Of a stretch of DNA of 64,000 bases, positions 32,421 through 40,553 are shown piece after piece (position 1 is the first letter of the stretch; each line of letters opens with the position of its first letter). The notes below the pieces were generated by a model. That model made no database searches. It had not been told where the DNA came from and saw only the letters and a list, made by a program, of their open reading frames with translations. Both the position numbers and the translations under genes were made by a program. This DNA comes from Clostridium swellfunianum. GTDB taxonomy: Bacteria; Bacillota; Clostridia; Clostridiales; Clostridiaceae. The DNA lies in the NCBI RefSeq assembly GCF_023656515.1, contig NZ_JAMOFV010000006.1, positions 396,025 to 460,024 of the forward strand, written 5' to 3'.

Positions 32421-32472
32421 TTAAAGTGGCTGCCTTAAAATATGCTAAACCATATTTTGAGACAGCCACTTT
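32421..32472. terminator. Bidirectional intrinsic terminator
   Basis: A long stem (TTAAAGTGGCTG paired with CAGCCACTTTAA, plus an inner AAAATATG/CATATTTT) lies between convergent genes. Confidence 0.87.
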
Positions 32473-32481
32473 AAATTGAAG

Positions 32482-33426
32482 TTAGCTGCATACAGTTATA
32501 TATCTAACAAAATTACCTTTGTTTGTTTGACATCTATCTAAGACTTCAAACCCTGCCTCTATAAAGTGATTCTCCATATTTTCGAAGGTTATAAATACTG
32601 CCCTATCGGCAATTCTTCTTGTAGTATTAATTATATCCAGCTGTTCTTTTAAAGTAGTAGGATTAAACACTCCATAAGGGAGATCCACAATTGCTGCGTC
32701 AAATTTCTCTGTAATATCATGCATGCTGCCATGTGTTATAACGTCCTCATATCCGAAGAACTCAAGGTTATGTTTTGCATTTTCAGCAATGTAGGGATTT
32801 AGCTCCCAACCTTTTATAATAAAGCCCATATCCATGGCTTCTATAATAACCGTTCCAATTCCGCAGCAAGGATCAACTAATTTTAAAGCAAAGTTATTAC
32901 GTGCTGCCATGTTAACTAAGGCTCTGCCAACTCTAACGTTTAAAGCATTTGAATAGTTAAAAGGCTTTAGAAAATGAGCATTCCACTCAGCTTCATTCTC
33001 TTCAAGTAATCCTAAGTGCCATTTTCCATTAATATTGGCAACCCCTAATAAATGCTTTGGGTTATGCACATCTGCCTCGCCTTTTATGTTGTAGCCTATC
33101 TTATATTCAATTCTTCTACGCTCGTCATAAGGAATGCTGCAGTCGTCAAGATTTATATAGCGAACCTTAAAATCATCATAAGCTATGTTTTTATCTATAA
33201 CTAATTGTGCAAGCTCCTCAAGAGAATCAGCTGTATGCATCACTAGAAGACAGTGCTTAATAAAAGCGCTCCTAGATGGGGCTACATAGATGTTTGAGAA
33301 AAAAAATCTCTCCTCAGGATTTATATTAAAGAGATGCCTCATCTCCATCTTGCATATTTCAGCTTCAAAGGTAGGGTATTTAATTGTATAGAAATAAAGA
33401 GCTTCGCCCTGATTAATACTTTGCAT
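32482..33426 (-). CDS. RNA (guanine-N2)-methyltransferase-like protein (TRM11/UPF0020 type)
   Basis: This 314-residue SAM-dependent methyltransferase has motif I LVDPCCGIGTVIIEAMDMG near residue 180 and motif IV IVDLPYGVF near 245. DPPY/DLPYG next to a DPxCGxGT motif I is typical of the THUMP-associated tRNA guanine-N2 methyltransferases (TRM11, TrmG10). The N-terminal half (about 1-150) has no strong THUMP signature that I can see but ends in the usual HFLKPFNYSNALNVRVGRAL. It starts with a small HD hydrolase gene 24 bp upstream on the same strand. The exact RNA target is unknown. Confidence 0.8.
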   Translation of the reverse strand: MQSINQGEALYFYTIKYPTFEAEICKMEMRHLFNINPEERFFFSNIYVAPSRSAFIKHCLLVMHTADSLEELAQLVIDKNIAYDDFKVRYINLDDCSIPYDERRRIEYKIGYNIKGEADVHNPKHLLGVANINGKWHLGLLEENEAEWNAHFLKPFNYSNALNVRVGRALVNMAARNNFALKLVDPCCGIGTVIIEAMDMGFIIKGWELNPYIAENAKHNLEFFGYEDVITHGSMHDITEKFDAAIVDLPYGVFNPTTLKEQLDIINTTRRIADRAVFITFENMENHFIEAGFEVLDRCQTNKGNFVRYITVCS

Positions 33427-33450
33427 TGGTAGGCCTCCATGTCTGGCTCA

Positions 33451-34047
33451 TTAGCCGTTTATAAAATCTAATACTTCTTTAGAATTGAATAATTGTGATA
33501 CTAGAGCGGTAAATTCCTTATACATCTTGTAATTAGCCAGTTCATTAAGACTAAGTACAAGACCTTCATAATACCACTTTTGTTCACTACAGCCTGCATT
33601 GAACTTTTTCCAAAGATCATTTCCTATGTTGTTGTAATCTTTAATCATGCTTCTAATATTACTTAATTTATCTGCACATGTCAAAAGCTTAACTTCCAAT
33701 GGTGCATTTAATAAATAATCTATAGTATGTGTTTTTCTAGCCTTCCAAGAGGCTTTTTCCTCTTCTGGAGTAAGCTTAACAGTAAGCCCAATCTTATCAG
33801 GCTCAGAAGCAGCTGTAACCAGCATAGCTACATGCTCTCCAAAGTTTTCTTTTATAAAATCTAGGGTGACATTTGTGTCTTCTAAAGTATCGTGAAGAAG
33901 CCCTGCTGCAATTATATCCTCTTCAGCATTATTTTCTATAAGTATAACTGCAACTTCAATTGGATGAATTATATAAGGTATACTGCTGCCTTTTCTTTTT
34001 TGATTTATATGAGCATTCCATGCGGTGCTTAAAGCTAAATTATGCAT
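33451..34047 (-). CDS. HD-domain phosphohydrolase (RelA/SpoT hydrolase-like)
   Basis: This 198-residue protein has the HD pattern of the Rel/SpoT hydrolase: AHINQKRKGSSIPYIIHPIE, then IIAAGLLHDTLEDT with the metal-binding His-Asp pair near residue 50, and NIRSMIKDY later. The synthetase domain is absent, so it resembles a small alarmone hydrolase, though other nucleotides are possible substrates. The start was set at the ATG at 34047 because GGAGG lies 5 nt upstream; the longer TTG frame would contain that site. It is co-directional with the methyltransferase gene. Confidence 0.83.
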   Translation of the reverse strand: MHNLALSTAWNAHINQKRKGSSIPYIIHPIEVAVILIENNAEEDIIAAGLLHDTLEDTNVTLDFIKENFGEHVAMLVTAASEPDKIGLTVKLTPEEEKASWKARKTHTIDYLLNAPLEVKLLTCADKLSNIRSMIKDYNNIGNDLWKKFNAGCSEQKWYYEGLVLSLNELANYKMYKEFTALVSQLFNSKEVLDFING

Positions 34048-34225
34048 CATAACCTCCAATAAAATATGACCTATAGGTTAGTGGATAAAAGTTACATTAT
34101 ATTAATTATTTTATAACGGAAACAAAACAATAGCTATACTTTTATATTTTGCTAAATGTATAGCCTGCTCATCAATAGCAAAATAATAAGCTTATAAAAA
34201 TTAAATAACCTGAAGGTGAAGCAAT

Positions 34226-34939
34226 ATGACTGAAAAAACAACAAGAAGAGGCTTTGATGAAGAGGACTATAGATGGTTTTCAAAGGAGGCGATTCAAACA
34301 CTTAAAAAAGCGCAGGAAGAGATCGAATGGCTTTTAAATAGAGGTTATAAGACGAATTCAATAATAGATATGATTGGAGGTCATTATCAGCTTTCAGCAA
34401 GGCAAAGAACGGCACTTCAGAGAGCAACTTGCTCTAAAGAACAATATGAAAAGCGAAAGTCAGCCATGCTATATGAAAAAGCTTATAGGGAAGGCTGTAT
34501 TTATATAGATGGATTTAATTTAATAATAACCCTTGAAGTCGCTCTATCAGGCAGTGTCTTAATATTAGGGAAAGACGGTGCTTTAAGAGATTTGGCGGGA
34601 TTAAGAGGAACTTATAGGCTTATTGATAAAACCGAACAAGCTTTAAAGCTAATAGGAAATAGTTTTAATAAAGCTAATATACCAAGGGTTAAATTTTTTC
34701 TTGATTCACCTGTCTCAAACTCGGGAAGACTTAAAACAAAAATTTTAGAGCATAGTGCTGAATGGAATATACCCGTTGAGGTTGAATTAGTACCAAATGC
34801 AGATACCTTCCTTTCCAAGTTAGAAAGGGTAGTGACTAGCGATTCTATAATACTTGATGAATGTAAAAGCTGGTTTAATTTATCAAGACAAATAGTTGAG
34901 GAATATATAAAAGATGCATGGGTAGTTGATTTGAATTAG
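34226..34939 (+). CDS. DUF434-family protein
   Basis: This 237-residue protein matches my recollection of the DUF434 family, with the pattern RGYKTNSIIDMIGGHYQLSA, RQRTALQRATCS and YIDGFNLIITLEVALSGS. The latter resembles the first strand of a PIN/NYN-like nuclease fold with an early acidic residue. Function is not known to me. Acidic residues near LDSPVSNSG and in ILDECKSWFN would fit a metal site, which is inference. The ATG follows GAAGGTGAAG with 5-nt spacing, and the gene is monocistronic. Confidence 0.7.
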   Translation: MTEKTTRRGFDEEDYRWFSKEAIQTLKKAQEEIEWLLNRGYKTNSIIDMIGGHYQLSARQRTALQRATCSKEQYEKRKSAMLYEKAYREGCIYIDGFNLIITLEVALSGSVLILGKDGALRDLAGLRGTYRLIDKTEQALKLIGNSFNKANIPRVKFFLDSPVSNSGRLKTKILEHSAEWNIPVEVELVPNADTFLSKLERVVTSDSIILDECKSWFNLSRQIVEEYIKDAWVVDLN

Positions 34940-35013
34940 TGTAATTTTATATATATTTACAACATAAGTTATTTAATGATACAATTATTGTATTATTTGT
35001 AAATTTCACAAAT

Positions 35014-35153
35014 TAATGGCCGGTTATAGGGTTTTAACTATGAAACTAAACTTATACATGTCATAAAACAGGCAGCTTTAAGCCTTTTTAGGACATGTAT
35101 AAGTTAATAGTTGAATTTATAACCCTATAGATAAATTATCTTAACTGGCTAAT
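35014..35153. repeat. Long interrupted hairpin before the M42 peptidase gene
   Basis: Three nested complementary blocks are present: TATAGGGTT (35025-35033 with 35121-35129), AACTAT (35036-35041 with 35107-35112), and AACTTATACATGTC (35049-35062 with 35092-35105). The apical loop holds a short GGC/GCC hairpin followed by TTTTT. Outer ends also match imperfectly (GGCCGGTTA with TAACTGGC). It could be a leader RNA structure or a small relic of an inverted-repeat element. Confidence 0.6.
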
Positions 35154-35175
35154 AAGAATAAAAGGGGGATAAGCT

Positions 35176-36174
35176 ATGTTACTAAAAGAACTTACTCAAG
35201 CCTTTGGTGTAAGTGGTTATGAGAGGCAGATTAGAGAGGTTATAAAGGAAGCTGTTAAGAGCTATGCTGATGAGGTAACTGTAGATGCTCTTGGAAATCT
35301 TATCGTTCTAAAAAAAGGTGCTGGCGAAAACAAGATTAAGATAATGGCAGCTGCGCATATGGATGAAATCGGTTTTCAGGTTATGAAAATTGATGACAAA
35401 GGTCTTGTAAAGGTTAGAGGAATTGGTGGAATTCCAGTTGCTCAAACAGTATTTAACAGAGTTATATTTAAAAATGGTACAAGAGGTATTGTATCAAGTA
35501 CAGTAAAAATTGATGAAATAAAAAATGACATTCATAAGCTTTACATAGATATTGGGGCTCAATCTAAGGAAGAAGCTTTAAAGTACGTTCAAGTTGGCGA
35601 TGTTGCTTGCTATGATGGGGAGTATTTAGAGCTTAAGGAAAATAACGTAGTAGCTAAGGCTCTAGACGATAGAATAGGCTGCTATATGGCAATTGAAGCT
35701 TTGAGGAAGCTTGAAAATCCATATAATGATGTATATTTCGTATTTACAGTTCAAGAAGAGGTTGGCTTAAGAGGAGCTGTTGTAGCTGCTGAAAGAGTAA
35801 AGCCAGATCTTGGAATAGCCTTAGACGTTACTGTTGCTCATGATTTTCCTAATTCAGGAGAAGGTAGCAATACCTTAGGCGGAGGAGCTGCTATAAAAAT
35901 TTCTGATGGTTCTGTACTTTGTGATGAGTACTTAGTTGAAGAAATGATTAAGTGTGCTGAAGAAAACAACATTAAATATCAAAGAGATATAATAGATGCT
36001 GGTGGAACTGATGCTGGAGCTATAAATAGATCTCACTATGGAGTAAGGTCAGCTGGAATATCAGTTGCAACAAGATATGTACATGGACCTAACTGCTTTG
36101 TTAACATGAAGGATACAGAGGCTTGCATCGAGCTTTTAAGCAAGTATGTAAACAGAGAATTTAAATTTGAATAA
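35176..36174 (+). CDS. M42-family aminopeptidase
   Basis: This 332-residue cocatalytic zinc peptidase has the M42 residues in order: His-Asp in AAAHMDEIGFQV near residue 60, Asp in AKALDDRIGCY near 175, the Glu-Glu pair in FTVQEEVGLRGA near 205, Asp in ALDVTVAHDFPN, and the late His in TRYVHGPNC. These enzymes form large cytosolic tetrahedral complexes that trim peptides; older names include glutamyl aminopeptidase and FrvX. The start follows AAGGGGGATAAG. A convergent terminator follows. Confidence 0.93.
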   Translation: MLLKELTQAFGVSGYERQIREVIKEAVKSYADEVTVDALGNLIVLKKGAGENKIKIMAAAHMDEIGFQVMKIDDKGLVKVRGIGGIPVAQTVFNRVIFKNGTRGIVSSTVKIDEIKNDIHKLYIDIGAQSKEEALKYVQVGDVACYDGEYLELKENNVVAKALDDRIGCYMAIEALRKLENPYNDVYFVFTVQEEVGLRGAVVAAERVKPDLGIALDVTVAHDFPNSGEGSNTLGGGAAIKISDGSVLCDEYLVEEMIKCAEENNIKYQRDIIDAGGTDAGAINRSHYGVRSAGISVATRYVHGPNCFVNMKDTEACIELLSKYVNREFKFE

Positions 36175-36191
36175 AAACTTAATCAAAAAGT

Positions 36192-36225
36192 GATGACCTT
36201 CAAGCTCTGAAGGTCATCTTTTTTA
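36192..36225. terminator. Bidirectional intrinsic terminator
   Basis: GATGACCTTCA pairs perfectly with TGAAGGTCATC over a 5-nt loop, with TTTTTTA on one side and AAAAAG on the other. Confidence 0.88.
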
Positions 36226-37407
36226 TATGTGCTTATTTTTAAAGGCAAAGTAATAAATAGAATAGACAGCAAGAATAATTCCTAATACTCTAAAGCCTGT
36301 GAAGATATTAAACTTGGTTGAGAAGTAGCCAAATAGAAGACCGCAAGCTATGGCAGCAGCTCTTAAAACAAGAGACTGAAAAGATTCAACAGTGGCTCTT
36401 ATTCTAGAATCTGTCCTGTGATGGAGATAGCCAAGTGCTAAAGGTTCTACAAGGCCAAAGGCTATAAAGCATATTACAAGAGGAATTAATCCAAAGTAAG
36501 ATTTTATAAAGCTAGCGCTTAAAATGGACACTATAAATATTATTATAAGCATAGAAAAAATATTTTTGTAAGAGAATCTATCCTTAAGTTTATAAGCATA
36601 TATTCCTGAAATGCTGGCAGACAGCATTCTTGCAGAGCTTATGACTCCAAATAAGAGAACAGGAATTTTTATTTCACTGAGATATATCTGCCAGAATTCA
36701 TCTATATAGATGAATACTGAAGAAATAACAATACCAAACAGCAAAACAAACCTTATTGAAGAATGAAGCTTTAAAAAATTGAAGGACTCTCTTATGCATT
36801 CAGCATAACTTTGAGTTTTATCCTCTATAGGGATTGAATTAGGCTCACTTAAGAGAAGTGTGATCATAAAACATATTGAAACACTAATAAGAGACAGCAA
36901 ATAGACTGAAACATATCCACTCTTATAGGCTATATAACTTCCAATAAGTGCAGCAAGCAGTGAAGCACTGTAATCGAAAAAACCAAGCCTTCCAGAAATT
37001 TTTTCAAAGCTATGCTCTTTGTTAAGCATTTTTAAAGAATCATAAACCAAGGCATTGCTCGTTCCGCTTGCTAAAGATTTTGCTATTCCAGAAACAGAAA
37101 CCGCTAAGGCAAAATGCCAAAAGCTTGATGCGTTTATGAGTATGATAAACTCAACTATTACAAACAAGGAATTTATAACCATAAGCCATTTTTTACTCCA
37201 TCTATCAGCTAGCGAACCTGTAGGAACCTCAAGAATAATCACTACAGAAGCATATATAATTTCTGTATATACTACTTGCTGAGTACTCATGCCTTTTGAA
37301 GCCCAATACAGTCTTTCGATAACGTAGGCAAAAATTAAATTATGAAAAAACCAATAACCATACATTAGATATATATTTAGCTTGTATTTATTTAATCTTC
37401 TATCCAT
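36223..37407 (-). CDS. MFS transporter (12-helix efflux-type)
   Basis: This 394-residue protein has about twelve membrane segments and the MFS loop motif in EVPTGSLADRWSKKWLMVIN near residue 55-75. It resembles the clostridial drug or macrolide-efflux-like MFS group, and the protein encoded at 61275-62486 shows the same EVPTG..AD form. The ATG at 37407 is chosen because GGAGG lies 8 nt upstream; the in-frame GTG at 37422 precedes that site. A minimal leader ORF and hairpin upstream suggest attenuation-type control. The substrate is unknown. Confidence 0.87.
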   Translation of the reverse strand: MDRRLNKYKLNIYLMYGYWFFHNLIFAYVIERLYWASKGMSTQQVVYTEIIYASVVIILEVPTGSLADRWSKKWLMVINSLFVIVEFIILINASSFWHFALAVSVSGIAKSLASGTSNALVYDSLKMLNKEHSFEKISGRLGFFDYSASLLAALIGSYIAYKSGYVSVYLLSLISVSICFMITLLLSEPNSIPIEDKTQSYAECIRESFNFLKLHSSIRFVLLFGIVISSVFIYIDEFWQIYLSEIKIPVLLFGVISSARMLSASISGIYAYKLKDRFSYKNIFSMLIIIFIVSILSASFIKSYFGLIPLVICFIAFGLVEPLALGYLHHRTDSRIRATVESFQSLVLRAAAIACGLLFGYFSTKFNIFTGFRVLGIILAVYSIYYFAFKNKHI

Positions 37408-37442
37408 TAATAAAACCTCCACTTTATAAAATGAATTGCTTT

Positions 37443-37530
37443 CTAGAAAACAAGGCGGAGGCCTTGAATAGAAGCTTATAATGCTATTTGCTAAAAGTTA
37501 ATTAGGAGGCATAAATCTATCTCCTTTCAA
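37443..37530 (-). promoter_or_regulatory. Leader with MPPN ORF and terminator-like hairpin before MFS gene
   Basis: On the minus strand AAAGGAG (37527-37521) lies 8 nt before an ATG at 37512 that opens a four-codon ORF, MPPN-stop (37498-37512). About 30 nt later CAAGGC-CTCC-GCCTTG (37466-37451) is followed by TTTTCT, like an intrinsic terminator. Its loop CTCC, and CCTCCT in the leader codons, are complementary to the ribosome sites of leader and exporter. This arrangement fits ribosome-mediated attenuation of an efflux gene. Confidence 0.55.
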
Positions 37531-37642
37531 TATTAATACATAATTTAATTCTAGATTATTCAAAATGTTTAATCAAATAATTTCTTTGAAAATGTAAAGA
37601 ATAATACTGAGGCAAAAAGATACTAGAAGGAGGGTTTTGCTT

Positions 37643-37804
37643 ATGCCTAAATATGATGAACGTATTGATCCATATGCATCATTAACTAATTCCATGGAAC
37701 CAACGCATATGACTGATGAGGCAAAACATAAGCTTTCCAATATGTTGTCCTCAATGTTTGCTGATAACAGTCAGACAAATTCAAATGACCAAAAGCTTCA
37801 ATAA
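37643..37804 (+). CDS. Small protein of 53 residues, unknown
   Basis: An ATG at 37643, 8 nt after AAGGAGGG, opens a 53-residue frame beginning MPKYDERIDPYASLTNSMEP and ending SNDQKLQ. It is hydrophilic, has no membrane segment or cysteine, and is rich in Ser, Asn and Met. An excellent ribosome site and a terminator 9 bp after the stop make it a credible gene. I do not recognise it. Confidence 0.65.
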   Translation: MPKYDERIDPYASLTNSMEPTHMTDEAKHKLSNMLSSMFADNSQTNSNDQKLQ

Positions 37805-37812
37805 AGTATTTT

Positions 37813-37850
37813 AGGATTATAGGGCAGAAATGCTTTATAATCCTTTTTTA
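37813..37850 (+). terminator. Intrinsic terminator after the 53-residue ORF
   Basis: AGGATTATA pairs with TATAATCCT over a 14-nt loop, followed by TTTTTTATA. Confidence 0.82.
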
Positions 37851-37977
37851 TACTTGGAGAATTTTAAACATAAAGTATGAAGCATCATTAGAAGAAGGAG
37901 AAATATTTAGTGTTCTAATAAATTGAGGAACCTGAATAAGCTATTAATGGAATTAATTTAAGTGTAAGAGGAAAACA

Positions 37978-38487
37978 GTGAAAATATATATTCCAAAATT
38001 TTGTTTAGTTTTACTAATTGGTTCCTCGGGTAGCGGAAAGTCCACCTTTGCTAAGAAATATTTTACTGCAACGGAGATAGTTTCTTCAGACTTTTGCAGA
38101 GGTTTAGTGAGTGACGATGAAAATAATCAATTCGTATCGGGTCATGCTTTTGACCTGCTTCATTTTATAGTTGAGAAAAGACTTATACTAGGGAGACTTA
38201 CTGTTATAGATGCCACAAATGTTCAGGAGAATGCTAGAAAAGAGCTTATTAAAATAGCAAACAGAAATAATTGCCCTGCAGCTGCTATTGCATTAAACCT
38301 TTCTGAAGATATATGCTTGAAAAGAGATAAGCTTAGAAAAGATAGATGTGTTGGTGAAAGAGTTATTAGCAATCACATAAGGCTACTAAAAAAGTCATTA
38401 GATACGCTTGAAACAGAAGGCTTTAAATATATATACGTATTTAAATCTCAGGAAGAAATGGAGGATGCAGAAATAGTAAGAATATAA
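37978..38487 (+). CDS. Stand-alone polynucleotide 5'-kinase domain (Pnkp-type)
   Basis: This 169-residue protein corresponds in length and numbering to the kinase module of the three-domain RNA-repair enzyme Pnkp known from Clostridium thermocellum. P-loop GSSGSGKST is at 15-23, SSDFCRGL carries Asp38 and Arg41 (acid-base and phosphate contacts), VIDATN is the Walker B region, and RDKLRKDR is the arginine lid. It should phosphorylate 5'-OH RNA or DNA ends with a nucleotide triphosphate. The phosphatase and ligase modules of Pnkp are missing and not encoded nearby. The GTG start follows AGAGG by about 5-6 nt. Confidence 0.85.
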   Translation: MKIYIPKFCLVLLIGSSGSGKSTFAKKYFTATEIVSSDFCRGLVSDDENNQFVSGHAFDLLHFIVEKRLILGRLTVIDATNVQENARKELIKIANRNNCPAAAIALNLSEDICLKRDKLRKDRCVGERVISNHIRLLKKSLDTLETEGFKYIYVFKSQEEMEDAEIVRI

Positions 38488-38503
38488 GAATACAAGAATA
38501 TAT

Positions 38504-38555
38504 AAATATAAGAAGATATCTTGATATCGCGATATCAAGATATCTTCTTATATTT
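38504..38555. terminator. 52-bp perfect palindrome, bidirectional terminator
   Basis: Every base from 38504 to 38529 pairs with 38530 to 38555, with no unpaired loop in the DNA. Four GATATC hexamers recur at 8-bp intervals (38515, 38523, 38531, 38539). It lies between the convergent kinase and GerMN genes and has A/T runs on both sides, so it can terminate both, but its perfection is unusual. Confidence 0.85.
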
Positions 38556-38563
38556 TTGATTTA

Positions 38564-39691
38564 TTATTTAAGTTGAACAGTATTTTTAAGCTTAACGGTA
38601 AAGGTTTGACCTTTTTTCATAAGAACGTGTCCTGATTCATAGGGGTTGCCTTCTACAGTTATATAAACCTTGTCAACATTGTAGTAATCGCCCAGCGTAT
38701 TTGTTATACTCTGTAAAATTAAACCCTCGTAGCCAGAACCAGCATTCATTTCAGATATAAGCTCTTTTGTAAAATCAACATAAACTACATTTCCGTTAAG
38801 ATATAAGCTTTTTATCTTAACATTAGGACCTATCAATTTTCCCACACTTTTGCTTGGAGCTTCTTTAAAATATTTTTCAAAGACAGCTTTTGTTATGTCA
38901 TTTGTTTTAAAGGTAAGCTTTCTTTGAGTGTAGTAAATTTTATCATCATTGATATTGGGATAATAGAATTTTACTGTTTGAGTTAAGGGGCTGTTTTCCT
39001 TTGCCTCCTTAAGAGTTGAAGATACTTCCATGCCTTTTGCGCTATAAATGCTTTTAACTAAGCCTGTATTAAGTGCATAGTAGTCTAAATCCTTAAAGTC
39101 TTTTCCTTCTGTTGTAATTTCTAAAGCTTTAAAGCTTCCCGCAGGAGTATCAACGGATACATCTACATTAGAAATATATCTTTTTCGTCCATCAGACAAA
39201 GTCCAGCTTGTTCCCTTTACTAAAGGTTCTTTTAATAGAATCTCACCTTTATTGCTTGCTTTTGAGGTGAAGTCCTCTCTAAAGTAGGCTTCTTCTTTTG
39301 AGAATATTATTTTAAGCTCTCCGCCTTTGTTTTCAATAACGTTAACAACCTCTGTACCGCCGTTATTTTTTCTTAGTTGAATCCTATCACCCTTAATATA
39401 GTCAGTGTAGATTGTATAGGAAGCATATTCGTTTCCTTTGCCTTCAAAGGTATATTTCATATTTTCTTTAAAGGGATAAAAATCTTTAATAGTGTACGTA
39501 GTAGTTTGGTTTGCACCCGGATTGCTATTTTGCTCGCTAGGAGCAGATGAATTGCTATTAGTCTGATTATTATTTTGAGAATTTGCAGGCTCCTTAATAT
39601 TGCTATTGTCTATGGTTTGTTTTATTTTGTCACAACCAGAAAGAAAATTTAAACAAACAAGTAAAGAAATGATAGTAAAAAATTTTTTCAT
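38564..39691 (-). CDS. GerMN-domain lipoprotein
   Basis: This 375-residue protein has a lipoprotein signal ending in LNFLSGC, then a long Asn/Ser/Gln-rich linker (about 24-66). A beta-rich middle domain starts at FYPFKENMKYTFEGKGNEYA, and a C-terminal GerMN domain (about 245-350) contains VKFYYPNINDDKIYYTQRKL and NVVYVDFTKEL. GerMN domains occur in spore-germination and cell-envelope lipoproteins such as GerM; the exact role is open. It is anchored outside the cytoplasmic membrane. An extended -10 promoter is visible upstream. Confidence 0.87.
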   Translation of the reverse strand: MKKFFTIISLLVCLNFLSGCDKIKQTIDNSNIKEPANSQNNNQTNSNSSAPSEQNSNPGANQTTTYTIKDFYPFKENMKYTFEGKGNEYASYTIYTDYIKGDRIQLRKNNGGTEVVNVIENKGGELKIIFSKEEAYFREDFTSKASNKGEILLKEPLVKGTSWTLSDGRKRYISNVDVSVDTPAGSFKALEITTEGKDFKDLDYYALNTGLVKSIYSAKGMEVSSTLKEAKENSPLTQTVKFYYPNINDDKIYYTQRKLTFKTNDITKAVFEKYFKEAPSKSVGKLIGPNVKIKSLYLNGNVVYVDFTKELISEMNAGSGYEGLILQSITNTLGDYYNVDKVYITVEGNPYESGHVLMKKGQTFTVKLKNTVQLK

Positions 39692-39751
39692 ATCCTTAGC
39701 CTCCCCTTCTTTTAATTTATAATATGCAGACTTGTTTTTAATCTTGTACTT

Positions 39752-39796
39752 TTATTATAACATTAAGTGGTTGCTGCTTGGATGCTAACACTTAAT
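39752..39796 (-). promoter_or_regulatory. Extended -10 promoter and inverted repeat upstream of GerMN gene
   Basis: On the minus strand TGTTATAAT is an extended -10 element about 65 bp before the start. It touches an inverted repeat ATTAAGTG/CACTTAAT (39762-39769 and 39789-39796), a possible operator. The rest of the 314-bp gap up to 40005 is AT-rich with nothing else I can support. Confidence 0.45.
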
Positions 39797-40005
39797 AATA
39801 TTATATTGGTTTCTATAAACGCAATAATTACCTTTTTATAAGAACTTGTATCTTGAATATGCCCAGTTAGAACTAAAATTAATCCAAAACACTGAAACTT
39901 TTCTAAAGCCTCTTGAGTTTTAAATTAATTTTATTATAAGCTTTGAATATTTATTATCTAATTAGACAGAATTAAGGATAGTATATTCGAGATGGAGTGG
40001 ATAAT

Positions 40006-40464
40006 ATGTTTAAAATAAAATTCTTTAAGAAGCTTAAATTAAAAAAATTAAGTTTGATAGCTTGCACTGTATCAGCCTTTGTTGCTTTATTTTCCATATC
40101 ATATAACTTAGGTGAAAGGTATTATGTAAAACGTCAAGCTGATAAGATGGATAAATCAGTTTTTAGAGTCACCTATACAAATCCACAAGACTATAAAGAT
40201 GAAATAATTATCTATGATGCTATGCACAGAATGGCTAACAGTAAGATTGCTGCAGAAAAAAATGATAAGAGTGGAATGCTTCAAATAACAAAAACTCAAA
40301 TTGAAGCAGTAAGAATTATTGTTAAACAGATGAATTATCCTGACAATAGTTATATACTTGGAGTTTTATCAAGATGGGAGAAAGGAGATTTTTCTCTTAT
40401 AAATGATGAACATAATTATTTTTACAATAGGCTAAATGAAGGCTTGGGAACAAGCAGACCATAA
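40006..40464 (+). CDS. DUF6241-like membrane-anchored protein
   Basis: This 152-residue protein has a basic N-terminus, one membrane segment (LIACTVSAFVALFSISYNLG) and an outer domain of about 110 residues with IIIYDAMHRMANSKIAAEK and LSRWEKGDFSLINDEHNYFY. These fit my recollection of DUF6241, whose function is unknown. The ATG at 40006 is used because GGAG lies 8 nt upstream; the GTG at 39997 falls within that ribosome site. Confidence 0.6.
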   Translation: MFKIKFFKKLKLKKLSLIACTVSAFVALFSISYNLGERYYVKRQADKMDKSVFRVTYTNPQDYKDEIIIYDAMHRMANSKIAAEKNDKSGMLQITKTQIEAVRIIVKQMNYPDNSYILGVLSRWEKGDFSLINDEHNYFYNRLNEGLGTSRP

Positions 40465-40553
40465 AAAGCTAAAAATTACCTAATGGTTTATTACATAAGA
40501 TTTATTATCCTAAACAATAATAAGATTATATAAGAATAAAAGGAGGGACTTTT

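Noticed and set aside
38488-38563. Remains of the Pnkp phosphatase module after the kinase
   Set aside because: Only the palindrome and a stop-rich 75-bp gap lie there; no DRD or H-x-H phosphatase motifs are found in any frame.
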